This document shows, piece by piece, positions 12,116 to 23,112 of a DNA stretch of 64,000 bases. Every line of letters starts with the position of its first letter. Position 1 is the first letter of the stretch. Origin of the DNA: Shinisaurus crocodilurus (lineage: Eukaryota > Chordata > Lepidosauria > Squamata > Shinisauridae); assembly GCA_021292165.1 (NCBI GenBank), contig CM037877.1, positions 216,173,350 to 216,237,349 on the forward strand, given 5' to 3'. A program made the position numbers and the translations under genes. The notes under the pieces were generated by a model. That model made no database searches. It had not been told where the DNA came from and saw only the letters and a program-made list of their open reading frames with translations.

Positions 12116-12689
12116 AGGGGTGCAGAACCTCAGGATTGGGGGGACAAATCTGGCACTCCAGAGTTCCCCCAAAAGGCCACAATCCTTTAAAGTCTAGATT
12201 GCTTGCATTGGTTCCCAGACAGAGTTGTAAGGAGTATCTTTCAGCTTGTAAAGGACTGTTGTTGTTGTTTTTTTAACAACTCTTATCTCAATCTCCAACT
12301 TGGCACCAATGGTTACAGCCAGTTAATATTTTTAAAATGTACACTTCTGCACCTTGAAAAGTGAGCATTGGCATAGAAGATAACTTCCAAGTCACTAGAA
12401 ATTAAGACAGGGAAAGTTCAAGGGCAGTATAATTAAGTGTCTGACAGGTAGCTAGAGATGTAACCGGTATCTGATGCAGCAAAGCCCATACTAATTCTTT
12501 AAGAAGGTCTGTTCAAGGAGAAAGACTGGCTCTGTATGCTTATTTCATTGGGACCCTGATGCTCTGGTGTCTGAGAGCTGCAGGGTAGAGACCGCCCCCA
12601 GCCCCAATGAGCAAGGTGGGCATCCCAAGTGCAGATGTGCTAGGCATCCAAACTGGTAGAGGTAGAGGGCCAAACTAGATCCGTAGCAG

Positions 12690-13140
12690 TTCAATCTGCT
12701 GGAAAATCTTGGGGTTTGAAATTAGATCCCTGTCTCAACAACTGAAAATAGGGGAGAACGATCTGATTTTGTATGTGGTTGAGAGCAAAGGGCAAGGACA
12801 AGACCAGGGGACAGTGAATGCTGGGAAAACTTTGTTGTTTTCTGCTCAACCACAACACACTGCAGTCCCAGATGGGGCAAAGATGGACCAGCTGTCTGAG
12901 ATGGGAACTGGAGGCATTGTTCTTCCGAGATTCTGCACCTATCTCAGTGGCCGTTTCCTGGAGGTGGTGCTGTAGGGACTATTGCTCTGCTCCATGGTAG
13001 TTATGCTAGAATGTTCCTCACACACACACACCTGCCCCATGCTGTTAACATCTACATGAAACTGCTAAATGAGGTTATCAGGAGCCTCAGGATGAGGTGT
13101 CATCAATAAGCTGATGACCCCCAACTCCATTTCTCTTGAC
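12690..13140 (+). mobile_element. L2-type LINE fragment (reverse transcriptase palm)
   Basis: The + strand shows remnants of the palm region: a 'ggcattgttcttccgagattctg' segment, a 'ccccatgctgttaacatcta' segment (PMLFNIYMK-like) and 'aggtgtcatcaataagctgatgac', a mutated RCHQYADD box. It lies 3' of the 11,620 fragment although it is more N-terminal, so the two are separate insertions or a rearranged copy. Not functional. Confidence 0.6.
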
Positions 13141-14570
13141 AAAGTAGGCCATTAAAAGTTTATGCTAGGATAGATTTGTTTGGTCTTTAAGATCCCACCA
13201 CAATCCTGTTTTTTGTTGTATCTAGTTACCATGCTGAGGAGATACATTCAATGAGGCTGCAATCCATCACATATTCTTCTGAATGTCAGTGTAGTGGGAA
13301 AAGAATTCAGATACGTTTATCCCAGTGGGAGCTCTGAAGTTGGTGAGAAATTGGTGAGAAAGCAAATTGACCAGCAGATCTGGGTCAGAACGGCAACGGC
13401 AAATAGAGCCCCCTACTCCCTCTGGCAGGGTCCCAGTCTGCACCTGCTGTTTACTTTTTAAAAGCCATCAACACAATTGCTAATGGACTAGTACTGTTGG
13501 CCATACCAGAGAAGACAATTATGGCCAAATGCCTTATGTCAGCATTGGAGGCAATCATGCCTTGCTCTCATCCTCCAGAGGATCTATGTATTTACTATTT
13601 ATGTGAAGAAGGTTAATAGCAGCTTGAGGTTAAAGGAGGTGTTACTGAAGCTGATGTAATCTTCTTTACGCTGCTGATGCAAAACTCATAAAGAGATGGA
13701 GGCAAAAAAAGTGTGAAAGGAGTAGGGAAGGACCCACAATCTCCCTCACAGAATGTGCTGTACCTTTTAGCTGTGACTCATTGCTTAAGGGACAATTAAC
13801 ATGCAGTTGGTTTCTCCATAATTTCATGTGCAGAGAAGGAAAGTCCGTTGCATAAGGGAGGGTGGCAGGAAGGGAAAAGGAAGTATTAGAATGTAGCATT
13901 ATTTTAGTTCTTTAAAAACCCTATTAAAAGTGTCATCCTTATATATTATTTTTCAGACATAACAGAGGTGCCTCGAAAAAAACAACAAAACATGCTTATA
14001 TGTATATATTTCAAGTTTCATTTTAAACACTTTCCCCCCTATGCTAGCCTTCCCCAACCTGGAGCCCTTTAGTGTTGGGAATACAACTCCTGCCATGCAC
14101 AGCCAACATGGCCAACAGTTGCCCTATACCTTCAGCTCAAACTCAATGAGCATGGCACCTAGAATTTTTAGAAAGTTCTACTGAAAAATACCAGAGAAAG
14201 GGAATAACTAAAAGCCAGTTGACTTCAGTCAGTTCTCCCTCTCTCTATCTGAAAGATGAAAAGAGGGGAATGCAACAAAGAGAGAACGCCAGAGTAATCC
14301 CTATTTGGGAACATAATGACTTGTGTCACTCTGAGATGCAAAAGTCAATAAAATGGGAAGGTAGTTGGCCAACCCAATCCTATGGCTTGGCTTGAACTGT
14401 AGCAAGTACTAACAGTTACCGCCATCCGTAACGAAGAGTGACCTCTGTGCCATAATACCTACTTTCCCCAACCTGGTGCGCTCCAGATGTTTTGGACTAC
14501 AACTTCCACCATCCCTGACCATTGGCCATGCTGGCTGGGGTTCATGGAGTTTTTACCCAGATTGCATTAC
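13141..14570. other. Intergenic with short MITE remnants
   Basis: Only remnants of hAT-type MITEs (cttccccaacctgg...) near 14,050 and 14,465 are seen. A third starts at 14,577 with CAGGGGTCCCCAACCTTTTTGG. No coding sequence. Confidence 0.5.
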
Positions 14571-14629
14571 ACTAAATCAGGGGTCCCCAACCTTTTTGGA
14601 CTCATGGGAATTTGAGAAACTGCTGTGGG

Positions 14630-14941
14630 CAGCACCACAAAATATCTAATCAGTGGATTGCTGCTTTGCTGTCCACCTGTCGCATCTATGGAACTTAGGC
14701 TGCATCTTATTCAGCAAAAACGCTTATTTTGTGTCTATTGGACACCACAATGTCTCTTTAATAAGGGACTGTCTAATGCAGCTAATTGCTGGTGGTGCAA
14801 TACAACTGATGCTTCTTTTAAACATACGTTTTGGCAATGTCCAGTAGTTGTCTCTTTTTGTGGGGAGGTTATTACACAGATAAATTTTGTACGGGACAGC
14901 CTTTAAAATTCACTGATACACACACTCTTTTAAATTATTTA
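14630..14941 (+). mobile_element. L1/Tx1-type ORF2 C-terminal fragment, left half
   Basis: A + strand frame encodes WTPQCLFNKGLSN, CWWCNTT and FKHTFWQCPVVVSF. This is the C-terminal cysteine-containing region of L1 ORF2, which usually reads TP..L, CWRC..G and HMWW.CP...F. It stops at the left end of the element at 14,942 and its continuation resumes at 17,091. Confidence 0.75.
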
Positions 14942-15009
14942 CCCGTATATACTCAAAAATAAGTCTAGTTTTTCAGCACATTTTTTGTGCTGAAAAATGC
15001 CCCCTAGAC

Positions 15010-15960
15010 TTATACGTGGGTCAGCGACCCCCAGGACCCCCGCCGCCACCGCAAGGGACCGCCAGGCACCCCCCTCCACCCCCAGGACCCCTGCCGCCAC
15101 CCCCAGACACCCCACCCCCACCCCCATACCTGCACCCGCCGCCGCCGAAGCCCCTCCCCCGTCGAAGCTGCGCCGCGCCGCAGCCCCCCCAGAAACCCCC
15201 ATGCCACCCCCACGCTACCCCCAGACACCCCCCGTCACCGTACCTGCTCCCGCCGCCGAAGCCCCACTTCGGAAGGGGAAGGGCGCGAACGATCCTCTTC
15301 CCGCCCGAACCCGCGTTTGAATCGCGGAGGCCCGCCTCGCAGTCCGCCTCCGGGCGGCCAATCAGGAGGGAGAGGCGCAGATTAAAATAAAAAACAAGCG
15401 GCGCCCGGGCACGTGTGGGCAGGGCCGGGCAAGGGGGGGCGGCCTCTCCAGTGCAGCAAGCGCTCCGCGGGTGGGGCGGGGCGAGGCGAGGCGAGCGCTG
15501 TCTGTCTGTCTGTGTGCCGGCTGCTCGGACCCGGAGCCAGGCAGCCGCCCCGCCGCCCTCCTCCGCGTAGCAGCAGCAGCCCCGCCCCATCCTCCCTCTC
15601 GTCCTCCGGGGCTCGCGCCCTCAGCAACGCCGGCTGCTGCTGCCGCTGCGCGCGCACACACACACCCCCTAATTGCCGCGCCGCGTCTTCCGTTTGAGCG
15701 GAGCAGCGGCAGCAACCGGAAGGCGGGCTGAGCCTGTGAGGGAGCTCCCCAACTCGCTCTCTGCTGCGGTTCCGCCAGCCCCAGCCACGACTGGATTCTT
15801 CCAATAGATAGAAGGACAAGACAGGAGGCGAGGGGAAGGAAGAGGGAGAGGTCAGGGAAGTGAGCACGTGTGAATGGCGGAGGACGAGCGAGCGATGGTG
15901 GGGAGGGGTCAGGAAAGGCCACCTCATGGCAGAACTGGGTCAACGGGAGTCGCTGGAAGG
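15010..15960 (+). other. CpG-rich, promoter-like cargo segment
   Basis: The block starts with C-rich sequence (about 15,020-15,310), then shows a consensus CCAAT box (ggccaatcag near 15,357), an A/T-rich 'attaaaataaaa' near 15,380, GC boxes, and a CTG/CGC-rich stretch resembling a 5' UTR. Possible splice donors follow (gtgagc at 15,860; gtgaga after 15,960). Long open frames here are proline- or glycine-rich artefacts of base composition. It looks like a captured promoter and first exon, but I cannot name the donor gene. Confidence 0.45.
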
Positions 15961-16184
15961 AGGTGAGACAAGAACATTTAAAGCAGCCTTCCTCCATCTC
16001 CAGATATCTTGCGCTACAACTCCCAACGTTCCTGACCATTGACTATGCGGGCCGGGGCTGATGTGAGTTGAAGTCCAAAATGTCTGGAGGGCACCAGATT
16101 GGGGAAGGATGGTTCAAGGCATGAAGCCCATCTCTAGACCCCAGAGGGATTTCAGGGACACGGCTTAATTATTATTTTTGTTGT

Positions 16185-16432
16185 TAGTTGCATTTTTACT
16201 GCGCCTTTCCTCCAAGGTTCTTTCCCGCCTCCACCTCCCTGTTTTATCCTCCCAATAACCCTGCGGGGTAGGTTAGGGGGAGAGATAGTGACTGGCTTAA
16301 TGGGGATTGGAACATGGTCCTAGGCAGGCACTCTAACCACTTCATCACGCGCACACACACTGGTTCTGATAATGGGTTTCTTGAAACCAACACTCTAACC
16401 ACTACGCCACACTGGCTCTATATTAAATTAAA
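16185..16432 (-). mobile_element. tRNA-derived SINE, minus strand
   Basis: Read in reverse, it starts 'gccagtgtggcgtagtggttagagtg', the A-box head shared with the SINEs at 18,807-19,560. It continues through a weak B box and ends in the 'ccgcaggg..taaaacaggg' body. Confidence 0.7.
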
Positions 16433-16631
16433 GTACAATATAGTGTTGTGACTATTTGAGGTGACTTTTGAGGAGAGTTCATCAAACTCCTCCAAAACAA
16501 CTTGTTTCTACTTTTCTCCCCTCATCCCTGGCTTTGCAAAACCTCCAGCTATTTTGCATTATTGTGGGTCTCAAGTATCCTCCCTTAATTTTATGCCATT
16601 TCTGTCATATTTTGGGCACATTTCTCTAGGT

Positions 16632-16767
16632 CAGTGTTCTCCAACCTTGGGCCCCCCAGATGTTTTTGGCCTACAACTCCCAGCAGGCCCCAGCCAGCTA
16701 TGCTGGCTGGGGCATGCTGGGAGTTGTAGGCCAAAAACATCTGGGGACCCAAGGTTGGAGAACACTG
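16632..16767. mobile_element. hAT-type MITE, palindromic, 136 bp
   Basis: It starts CAGTGTTCTCCAACCTTGGG and ends CCAAGGTTGGAGAACACTG. The arms pair along nearly the full length (ggcctacaactcccagca / tgctgggagttgtaggcc). Flanking octamers are ctctaggt and ctctaggc. Close relatives lie at 52,471 and 58,053, with partial copies at 23,383, 25,840 and 28,130. Confidence 0.9.
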
Positions 16768-16835
16768 CTCTAGGCACAATTGTCTGTGTGCAAGAAACAA
16801 AAGAACAAACAAAATGTCTTGTAGTGGGTACACAG

Positions 16836-16947
16836 AGGGTTTCTTTAACTAATCTAGTGGAAGAGACTCGAGTGCTAAAATCCACGGGTTAGGGGGCGCA
16901 AATTACTTGCCTTGCCCCGGGTGCTGACAACCCACGCTACACCACTG
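16836..16947 (-). mobile_element. One end of the hAT family found at 35,841 and 39,703
   Basis: These 112 bp match, in reverse, the left end of the element at 35,841 apart from about one base near the terminus. The terminal CG of ggcgtagc is TG here, a CpG change. No matching second end was found to the left, so this is either a deletion remnant or an element whose other end has diverged. Confidence 0.8.
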
Positions 16948-17090
16948 CTGGGGGTGGCGGCGGGAGTCTCCCCTCGTACATTTCCCACCCTAGACTTATA
17001 CTGGGGGCAATAAGTTTTCCCCAGTTTTGGGGGGTGAAATTAGGGGCCTCGACTTAAGTTAGGGCCGACTTAAAGTCGAGTATATACGGC

Positions 17091-17345
17091 TTCATGGAAA
17101 TTAACAAATGGTCAGAGTAAATGGATTCTCTGCACCCTGTTGACAGCTAAAAGACTGATATTACAACATTGGAAGGATAAACACTCATCTCCTATAATGC
17201 AATGGATTGAGGACCTTACAACACTTTCAATATTTGAATGGGTGGCATATAGAGCTACCTTCAAATGGATACCTTTTTGGAACTAGAACTCATCAGGCCA
17301 GGACAGTTTTCAATGCCCAATCTCATCCCTGGAAGATTACTAAAC
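17091..17345 (+). mobile_element. L1/Tx1-type ORF2 C-terminal fragment, right half
   Basis: The + strand reads LLTAKRLILQHWKDK, PIMQWIEDL and FEWVAYRAT, the LTAAKRLIL..WK region that follows the CWRC region in L1 ORF2. It continues the fragment at 14,630-14,941. Confidence 0.75.
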
Positions 17346-17498
17346 ATTTTGATGATACCACCAACTAAATTGTAGATCAGCAGTAGGCACGTTTGGGAGG
17401 TAATTCAAGGACTTGCCATAGACAGGCAATAGTTTCTGACTCCCAATTGTTTAACAATAGCAACAACAAAAAGCCTTTCTTCCTCCATTACATTAGGC

Positions 17499-17634
17499 CA
17501 GGGGTAGACAACCTGGTACCCTCAACATGTTTTGGACTAGAACTCCCATAAGCCCCAGGCAGCATAGCAAGTTATCAGGGATTCTGGGAATTATAGTCCT
17601 AAACCTCTGGAGGGCATCAGGTTGCTTACTGCTG
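17499..17634. mobile_element. hAT-type MITE, 136 bp
   Basis: It starts CAGGGGTAGACAACCTGG and ends CCAGGTTGCTTACTGCTG-like sequence. It has a perfect 8-bp target duplication, cattaggc, at 17,491-17,498 and 17,635-17,642. Confidence 0.85.
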
Positions 17635-17682
17635 CATTAGGCTGTTAGAAAATCTTGGTTTGTTTTAACCCAGATGTAGATT

Positions 17683-17887
17683 TAGGAACATAGGAAGCTC
17701 CTTTATACCGAGTCAGACCATTGGTCCATCTAGCCCAGTGTTGTCGACATTGACTGGCAGCAGTGGCTGTCCAAGCTTTCAGGAAGGATTTTTTTCCTAA
17801 CCCTACCTGGTGATGCCAGGGATTGAACCTGTGACCTTCTGCATGCAAAGCACGTGCTCTTACCACTGAGCCACAGTCCTTTCTGTG
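17683..17887 (-). mobile_element. tRNA-derived SINE, minus strand
   Basis: In reverse it begins 'actgtggctcagtggtaagagcacg' (A box) and has 'aggttcaatccctgg' (B box). It ends in 'gaccaatggtctgactcggt', the body typical of an abundant reptile SINE. A second copy, interrupted by a MITE, lies at 57,985-58,240. Confidence 0.85.
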
Positions 17888-17889
17888 CT

Positions 17890-18806
17890 TGTATATGTAG
17901 GTCATGCCAGAATATGGCTCATGGGGTGCCCCGAGACACTATTTTGCAGCTGGCTTCAGTTGGTAATAAACAAACAAAAACAGAAAACCCAAAGAGATCT
18001 TGACTTGTAATCTTGACTTCCACCCACACCTGCTGAAGATCCCCCTCTTCATTTAAGCCCTGTTAATTAAATTAATGCTTAAAGGAGGAGATCATCAGGG
18101 TCATGTCTGCTAGCCCCACACTTTTGTCCCCAGGCATTCACTATGTCCTTTGCACAGCCACCTGCACACATCAGCTTCTCTGCCTATGCTCCATGACCTC
18201 AAAAAATGGAAGGTATGGATCGCATGTGGGAAGCCTACACATGTCCAGGTGTACTCATGCTGGTGTGTGGAAGTTAGGGGCGGCAGGCACAACCCCGTTC
18301 CCAGCACTCCTCCACCTGTTAGTTTTGAAAGCCTGAATTTTGAAAGTTGTTTCAACTTCCTGGACCCTTGCTTATCTGAAAAAAGCCACAAGGGTTCCGT
18401 CACAATGGGAGCCACTTTTGTAACAGACAGCATGCAGTCACAATCCCTCATTGTCCAAACAGACAACACAGCCAGTGGGTGAGAGGTGAGAGGGAGTCAT
18501 TTAATAGGCTTGCGCAAGGTTGCACAGCATCTTGGTGGCCAGAAATAGAATACAGATCCCTGGAGTAAAGTCCTAGACCCATGCCCCATGTACTAGAAGG
18601 GAACTGTCTCCTAACCATTCTGAAAGCTGGGAAGAACCCAAACAATACTAAAAAGAAAAAGAAGAAGAAAGTTGATTGCCTTTCCCCTGAAAGAATGAGT
18701 TGAACACTGGAGGAAGGGGCTGGAGGGTCTATTCAGGGGTGGCTGGATCCAACCCTGGAGTCTGAACGTGGTTGTTTTGCCAAAATAATTTAGGCCTTAA
18801 CATAAG
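17890..18806. other. Intergenic, no gene seen
   Basis: No recognisable gene or repeat. Open frames on both strands are short and show no family features. Confidence 0.5.
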
Positions 18807-19560
18807 CTGCATAGAGACAATGTGGTGCAGTGGTTAGAGTGGCAGACTAGGACTGGGGATGCCTGGGTTCAAATCCCCACTGGGTGACCTTGGGCCAGCC
18901 ACTACCTCTCAGCCTAACCTACCTCACAGGACTGTTGAGAGGATAAAATGGGGTCAGGTGGGGATGATGTGTGCCATCCTGAGCTCCTTAGAGAAGGCAG
19001 GATAAAGATGACACGATGTGTGTGTTTAGGAATGACCCTCAGGATCTAAATATGACCTGAATAGTAGAGTCTACTATTACAATGTGTCAGTGTGGCGTAG
19101 TGGTGAGAGTGTTGGACTGGGACTCAGGAGATCTGGGTTCTAGTCCCCACTCGGCCATGAAACTCACTTGGTGACTTTGGGCCAGTCACTGCCTCTCAGC
19201 CTAACCTACCTCACAGGGTTGTTGTGAGGATAAAATGGAGAGGAGGAGGAGGAGGAGGAGGAGGATTATGTAAGCCGCCTTGAGTTCCTTGCAGGAAAAA
19301 AGGCGGGGTATAAATGTAATAAAATAAATAAATAAATAAATAAATATAAAGCAACTGTGGTAGAAGGACGCTAGAGTGTTGTGTTTGGCTCAGGGAAACC
19401 TGGGTTCAAAGCCTTGACTATCCATGATATCTATTGGGAGAACCTTGAGGCAGTCAGTGTCTTTCAGCCCATCATACTTCACAAGGTTGCTGTGAAGATA
19501 AAAGGAGAGCTCCATGGAGGATAGCTGGGACACAAACATAAAATATAATGAAGTGCAATG
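18807..19560 (+). mobile_element. Three tRNA-derived SINEs head to tail
   Basis: Three copies start near 18,807, 19,083 and 19,350. Each has an A-box head (for example gtggcgtagtggtgagagtg) and a B box (gggttcaaatcccc in the first, gggttctagtcccc in the second, gggttcaaagccttg in the third). Each then has a 'gggccagtcactgcctctcagcc' body. The second has the full 3' part with (GGA)n at 19,243-19,263, 'ggcggggtataaatgtaata' and an (AATA)n tail ending near 19,346. Confidence 0.85.
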
Positions 19561-20439
19561 CTGCATTCTCAAGCCAAAAAAGCTGTAGAAAGTCTCACAG
19601 CAGGAAAGTCTGTGAGAGAATGTATACCTGATCAGGGGGAAGTGGGAAGAATTTTAAAAAACGGAGTAAATTTTCATTGCTGTACTGTAGAAGGGAAACT
19701 TCGGGTCCACCACTGAACTCTCCCTCCTTTAGATTCTGAAGAGGCACTTTTTGGTGCCGGCAACAGTACTACAATTCAGATGTCCAGAACTAACAAGTGA
19801 AATGCCAGCCATGAGGGCAAAATAACAAAACACCTGGCCGAACAGGCAGTCTTTCTGACGCCCGCACCTGCACCCCCACACAGCCCTACAGCCTTCAAAA
19901 TGAGATGTGCACAGAGCAACTTCTTGAAGTGTTGCAACCAGCTCTTTCCCCTTGGGCTGCCTTTTGAGCGAACACCCTCGAGTTCTCTCTCCTGTCGTCG
20001 TCCTATTATGCCTTGCGTTACCTGCTCTTAATTAATCTTTCAGCCTGGGGGCAAATCTAAATCTAAATCAATTCACAGAGGTACAACAACAATGCAAGCC
20101 GAGTCACCGATTACACCTCCTCGGAATTCCTTCATGTCCTATGATTGCCAAAACTGTTTTTAAAGCGGGGGAGAGAGTGAAAGTCACCTTATAATACCGA
20201 CCCTTCTCGCACACGTCGTCTCAAAACAGTACTGTTCGTCCTTGCACACGCTGAGCTGACCACCCACCCTGCAAATTGACAAGGACGTTTGCTACGTGAC
20301 TCTCACCTACTACTACTCCCCCCTATTGATGAAGGAGATTGATTTATTGATGGCTGCGTGCTCGGGTCATGCACGCCTCGCCTCCCCTCCCCCCGCGTCT
20401 CTCCCTCCCTGGGAGCTGGCGACGGCGACCCGCGCAGGC

Positions 20440-20600
20440 CGGGGAGCAGGAGGGTCCGGCCCCTGGCCAATGGCTGCGTGCTGGCGGCGTGCTCAGCGCA
20501 TGGCATCCCGATTGGCCCGCAGCCTGCACAGGACGAGGGGCGGGCGGTCTGGCTGGCTGGGGCAGGGGCGGGGCCTCGGGCGAGCAGGGGACTATAAAGC
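20440..20600 (+). promoter_or_regulatory. G0S2: G0S2 core promoter (CpG-rich, TATA, CCAAT, GC boxes)
   Basis: A TATAAA at 20,593-20,598 sits about 125 bp upstream of a strong splice donor. Upstream are CCAAT motifs in both orientations (ggccaatgg near 20,466 and gattggcc near 20,511) and several GC boxes (gggcggg near 20,540 and 20,568). The block from about 20,360 to 20,740 is CpG-rich, unlike its flanks. No individual hormone or nuclear-receptor site was confirmed by eye. Confidence 0.75.
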
Positions 20601-20624
20601 AAGGAGGCCGGCCGCCGAAAAAGC

Positions 20625-20723
20625 AATCCAGCTGAGAAGCGCGCAGCTCTGCTTTGTATGAAAAGAGTTGAGCGAGGGAAGCGGTTTCCCCAAGCCGTGA
20701 GTGAACTGGACGATTTCTCTGTG
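20625..20723 (+). other. G0S2: G0S2 non-coding exon 1 (start approximate)
   Basis: The exon starts by inference about 30 bp after the TATA box. It ends at the donor GTAAGT (intron begins 20,724). It has no long frame joining the coding exon. G0S2 is known in mammals as a two-exon gene with the whole protein in the second exon, which fits. The acceptor is ambiguous: tcctccag ending at 21,485 or ctttctag ending near 21,511 both lie before the ATG. Confidence 0.65.
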
Positions 20724-21048
20724 GTAAGTAGCGCGACGGCGTTTGGAAGCCTAACTCGAGCTATTTAAAAGAATAATATACTAAATCGCTGCCGAGTGAG
20801 TGGAATGCCGTTTCTAAGCAGCTCTGCTCTGTACGCAGCTGTGGCTGTTCTTGGGACACTTTAAAATTTTTTTAAAAAGGCTGTCTAAAGAGGGCGAGCT
20901 GAATTCATTTTAAGAGGAATTCTCTCAGGCTATAGAAAAAGGGGGGATTTTGCATTTGTCCTGTAAAGTGCCACACTTCTGTGCCCTTTTTGTGCATTTA
21001 GGCCATGCAGGAGAGGATTATATCCGGACTGCATGAGGTGTGCACACA

Positions 21049-21195
21049 AGATTTTGGGCCAGTAGCTGACTCTCAGCCTTGTCTACCTCACAGGGTTGTT
21101 GTGAGGATAAAATGGAGAGGAGAAGGATTATTATGTAAGGCACCTTGGGTTCCTTGCAGGAAAAAAGGAGGGATATAAATGTAATAAATAAAATA
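21049..21195 (+). mobile_element. 5'-truncated tRNA-SINE in the G0S2 intron
   Basis: It matches the body and tail of the 19,083 SINE (gggccagtagctgactctcagc, gttgttgtgaggataaaatgg, gggatataaatgtaataaa) without the A/B-box head. Confidence 0.8.
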
Positions 21196-21520
21196 CGTAA
21201 CTTGGGGCACCTTGTAACAGTCTCCCCACCACCACCATCATTCACTGCAACTCCCATCATTCCCAGCCAGCATGGGAAATTACAAGTGGTGATACTGGCT
21301 GAGAATGGCAGGATCTGCAGGCACAATGCATCTGGAGGGCACCAGACTGAGGAAGGCTGCCTTGTAGCCTGCTCAGAACCAATGTACCTCTGTAGAATGT
21401 GCTTCTGTGAGAAAAGCCCAGTTCTGTTCAAAGTAAGATTTTCTGTGTAACTGATGTATTTTCTGTCTTCTGAGTTGTCCTCCAGGTCCCTTTGACGTGC
21501 TGCCTCTTTCTAGCTGAACC

Positions 21521-21832
21521 ATGGAGACAATGCAAGAGCTGATCCCCTTCGCCAAAGAGATGCTGAGCCAGAAGCCCAATGGGAAGATGGTCAAGCTGTA
21601 CATGATGGGGAGCGTGCTGGCATTCTTTGGGGTGGTTATCGGCCTTATGGAGACAGTTTGCAGCCCTTTCACCTCTGAAGGGAGGGAGGAGGAGGAGGAA
21701 GATGAGAAGAGACCTGCTCTCCCATTGACCAAAGAGGAGGTTGTTCCTCAGAAACAGGAGGGGGTAATGTTGGAAAAGAGCAAACAGGCCCTGGCACTGA
21801 GGAACTTGGTGAACAGGCAGCATGCCTCCTAA
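21521..21832 (+). CDS. G0S2: G0/G1 switch protein 2 (inhibitor of adipose triglyceride lipase)
   Basis: The 103-residue protein is collinear with mammalian G0S2, which is also about 103 residues. It starts METMQELIPFAKEM and has a central hydrophobic segment at about residues 26-43 (LYMMGSVLAFFGVVIGLM). TVCSPFT follows directly, and it ends NRQHAS, all family hallmarks. In mammals the hydrophobic segment binds the patatin domain of ATGL (PNPLA2) and blocks triglyceride breakdown at lipid droplets. G0S2 is also found at mitochondria and ER. The variable region after residue 52 is more acidic here (a run of Glu at 56-60) than I recall for mammals. The ATG is the first in the exon, with a good context (ACCATGG). 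The neighbouring HSD11B1 downstream on the same strand supports orthology. Confidence 0.96.
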   Translation: METMQELIPFAKEMLSQKPNGKMVKLYMMGSVLAFFGVVIGLMETVCSPFTSEGREEEEEDEKRPALPLTKEEVVPQKQEGVMLEKSKQALALRNLVNRQHAS

Positions 21833-22151
21833 GAAAACTGTCTCCAGTGAGCAAGAACACAGTGACTCGCAATGCACAGGACATTTGGTCCCTTGTTTGT
21901 TCTTAAGGTGCAGACTCTAGAAGACCAGAGAACTGTTTCTGCATGTCAGACTGCAACTGTGAAAGGACCCTCTAAACAAGACTTGTTTTATCTTGCTGCT
22001 GTGCAGCAGTTGAACTACACAGCCATCTAAATCTTATGTACCTGTTCTATTGGTATGAATATGTGAAGCTTGTAGCATCTTGTACCTACCTTTGTGTAGG
22101 GTTTATTTTTATTATGACTATACATGCATTTTACAGATATTTTTCATTTTA

Positions 22152-22157
22152 AATAAA
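22152..22157 (+). terminator. G0S2: G0S2 polyadenylation signal
   Basis: AATAAA lies 320 bp after the stop codon. It is followed within 40 bp by a GT-rich element (ggttctggtgtgg), so cleavage is expected near 22,170-22,180. The 3' UTR is AT-rich, including 'tattttta' motifs. Confidence 0.75.
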
Positions 22158-22184
22158 CTATTTTATACCTAACACTAATAGGTT

Positions 22185-23104
22185 CTGGTGTGGACATCTT
22201 ATGTGGCGAAGGGGAGTTCTTTCATCCTAGTTTTCTGGTTTCAGTGGAGCTTTATTCATCGAAATTATGTTTAGGATTTGGGAATTAGTTTGCATTCCTG
22301 AGCGCTCTTAATTGAAAATGGTTCCACCAAAACAATGAGATTTATTGCCAAGGAAAAATGTCTACGTTATAGTTGGGATGTAAGTGTTAAAGTCAGACTC
22401 TGAAAGCTTTATTAATTACCGGTAACACCCATATAGGAATATTTGGTTGATAGTATTTGGTTTCCAATTCCAAATGCTAGGAAAGATGGGTATATTGGGG
22501 AGGGGAAAACTAATTAAAAATGATGGAGATACTCCGTAAGCTCTACCCAGGTTTCCTGCTAAGCAGCAGTATATAATGGTACAAAGTATACCTGCAGCAT
22601 AGAAAGGAATTTGAAACCACTACAAGCAAGTTCCTACCAAACTGAGAACTTCCTGCTGTCTACAGTACTTTAAGTCAGGCTTGAATGGATCAGGTCTTCA
22701 GCTTTTGGGATTTTCTTAATTTACAATGCCTTGCTACTACTTCACACACATACACCTGAATAGCCCTTTTAATCCCATCATTGATTGCTTTTGGCTATAG
22801 CAAAACAAAGTTTATCTAGGGTGGATCTTGGGACCAATATGAGTTTAGATCAGAAAACCTACCGTAAATCCTGCTGATTTCTGCAGCAAAATTTTGCAAG
22901 TTCACATCTTGGTGCTTCCCACTTGCCCCCATCTCTATAATATGCAAGATCTATTGTTCTTTTGTGGCCTATATTGTGTAGTCAGGCTATCCCACAACAG
23001 AGTTGGATGTTTTGGGGGGGAAAGGCTAAGTTTCCAAGGCATTAATACATTGTTTTAAAAAATGTAAAATATCCACCTGTCAGTCACTTCAGTGTTTCAA
23101 AATT
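22185..23104. other. Downstream of G0S2, no gene seen
   Basis: Unique-looking AT-rich sequence with no recognisable repeat or coding region. Confidence 0.5.
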
Positions 23105-23112
23105 CACTAGAT

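Larger units (their letters stand above)
14942..17090. mobile_element. Inverted-repeat DNA element with GC-rich cargo, 2.1 kb
   Basis: The left end is ccgtatatactc and the right end gagtatatacgg, a 12-bp perfect inverted repeat. Next to the left end, 'gtttttcagcacattttttgtgctgaaaaa' is a second hairpin. Next to the right end are 'gacttatactgggggcaataa' and 'gtcgacttaa'-like motifs. The element splits an L1 ORF2 fragment, which shows it is an insertion. I could not find an unambiguous target duplication and do not know its superfamily. Inside are a promoter-like GC-rich block, a tRNA-SINE, a hAT MITE and one end of the hAT family seen at 35,841. Confidence 0.65.

Noticed and set aside
14997..15927. 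Proline-rich and glycine-rich frames on both strands
   Set aside because: Overlapping frames in all phases of a C-rich, CpG-rich stretch. No family signature, splice structure or conserved start.
17683..17887. Functional tRNA gene
   Set aside because: A and B boxes are present, but no cloverleaf with an acceptor stem. The body is a known SINE type.
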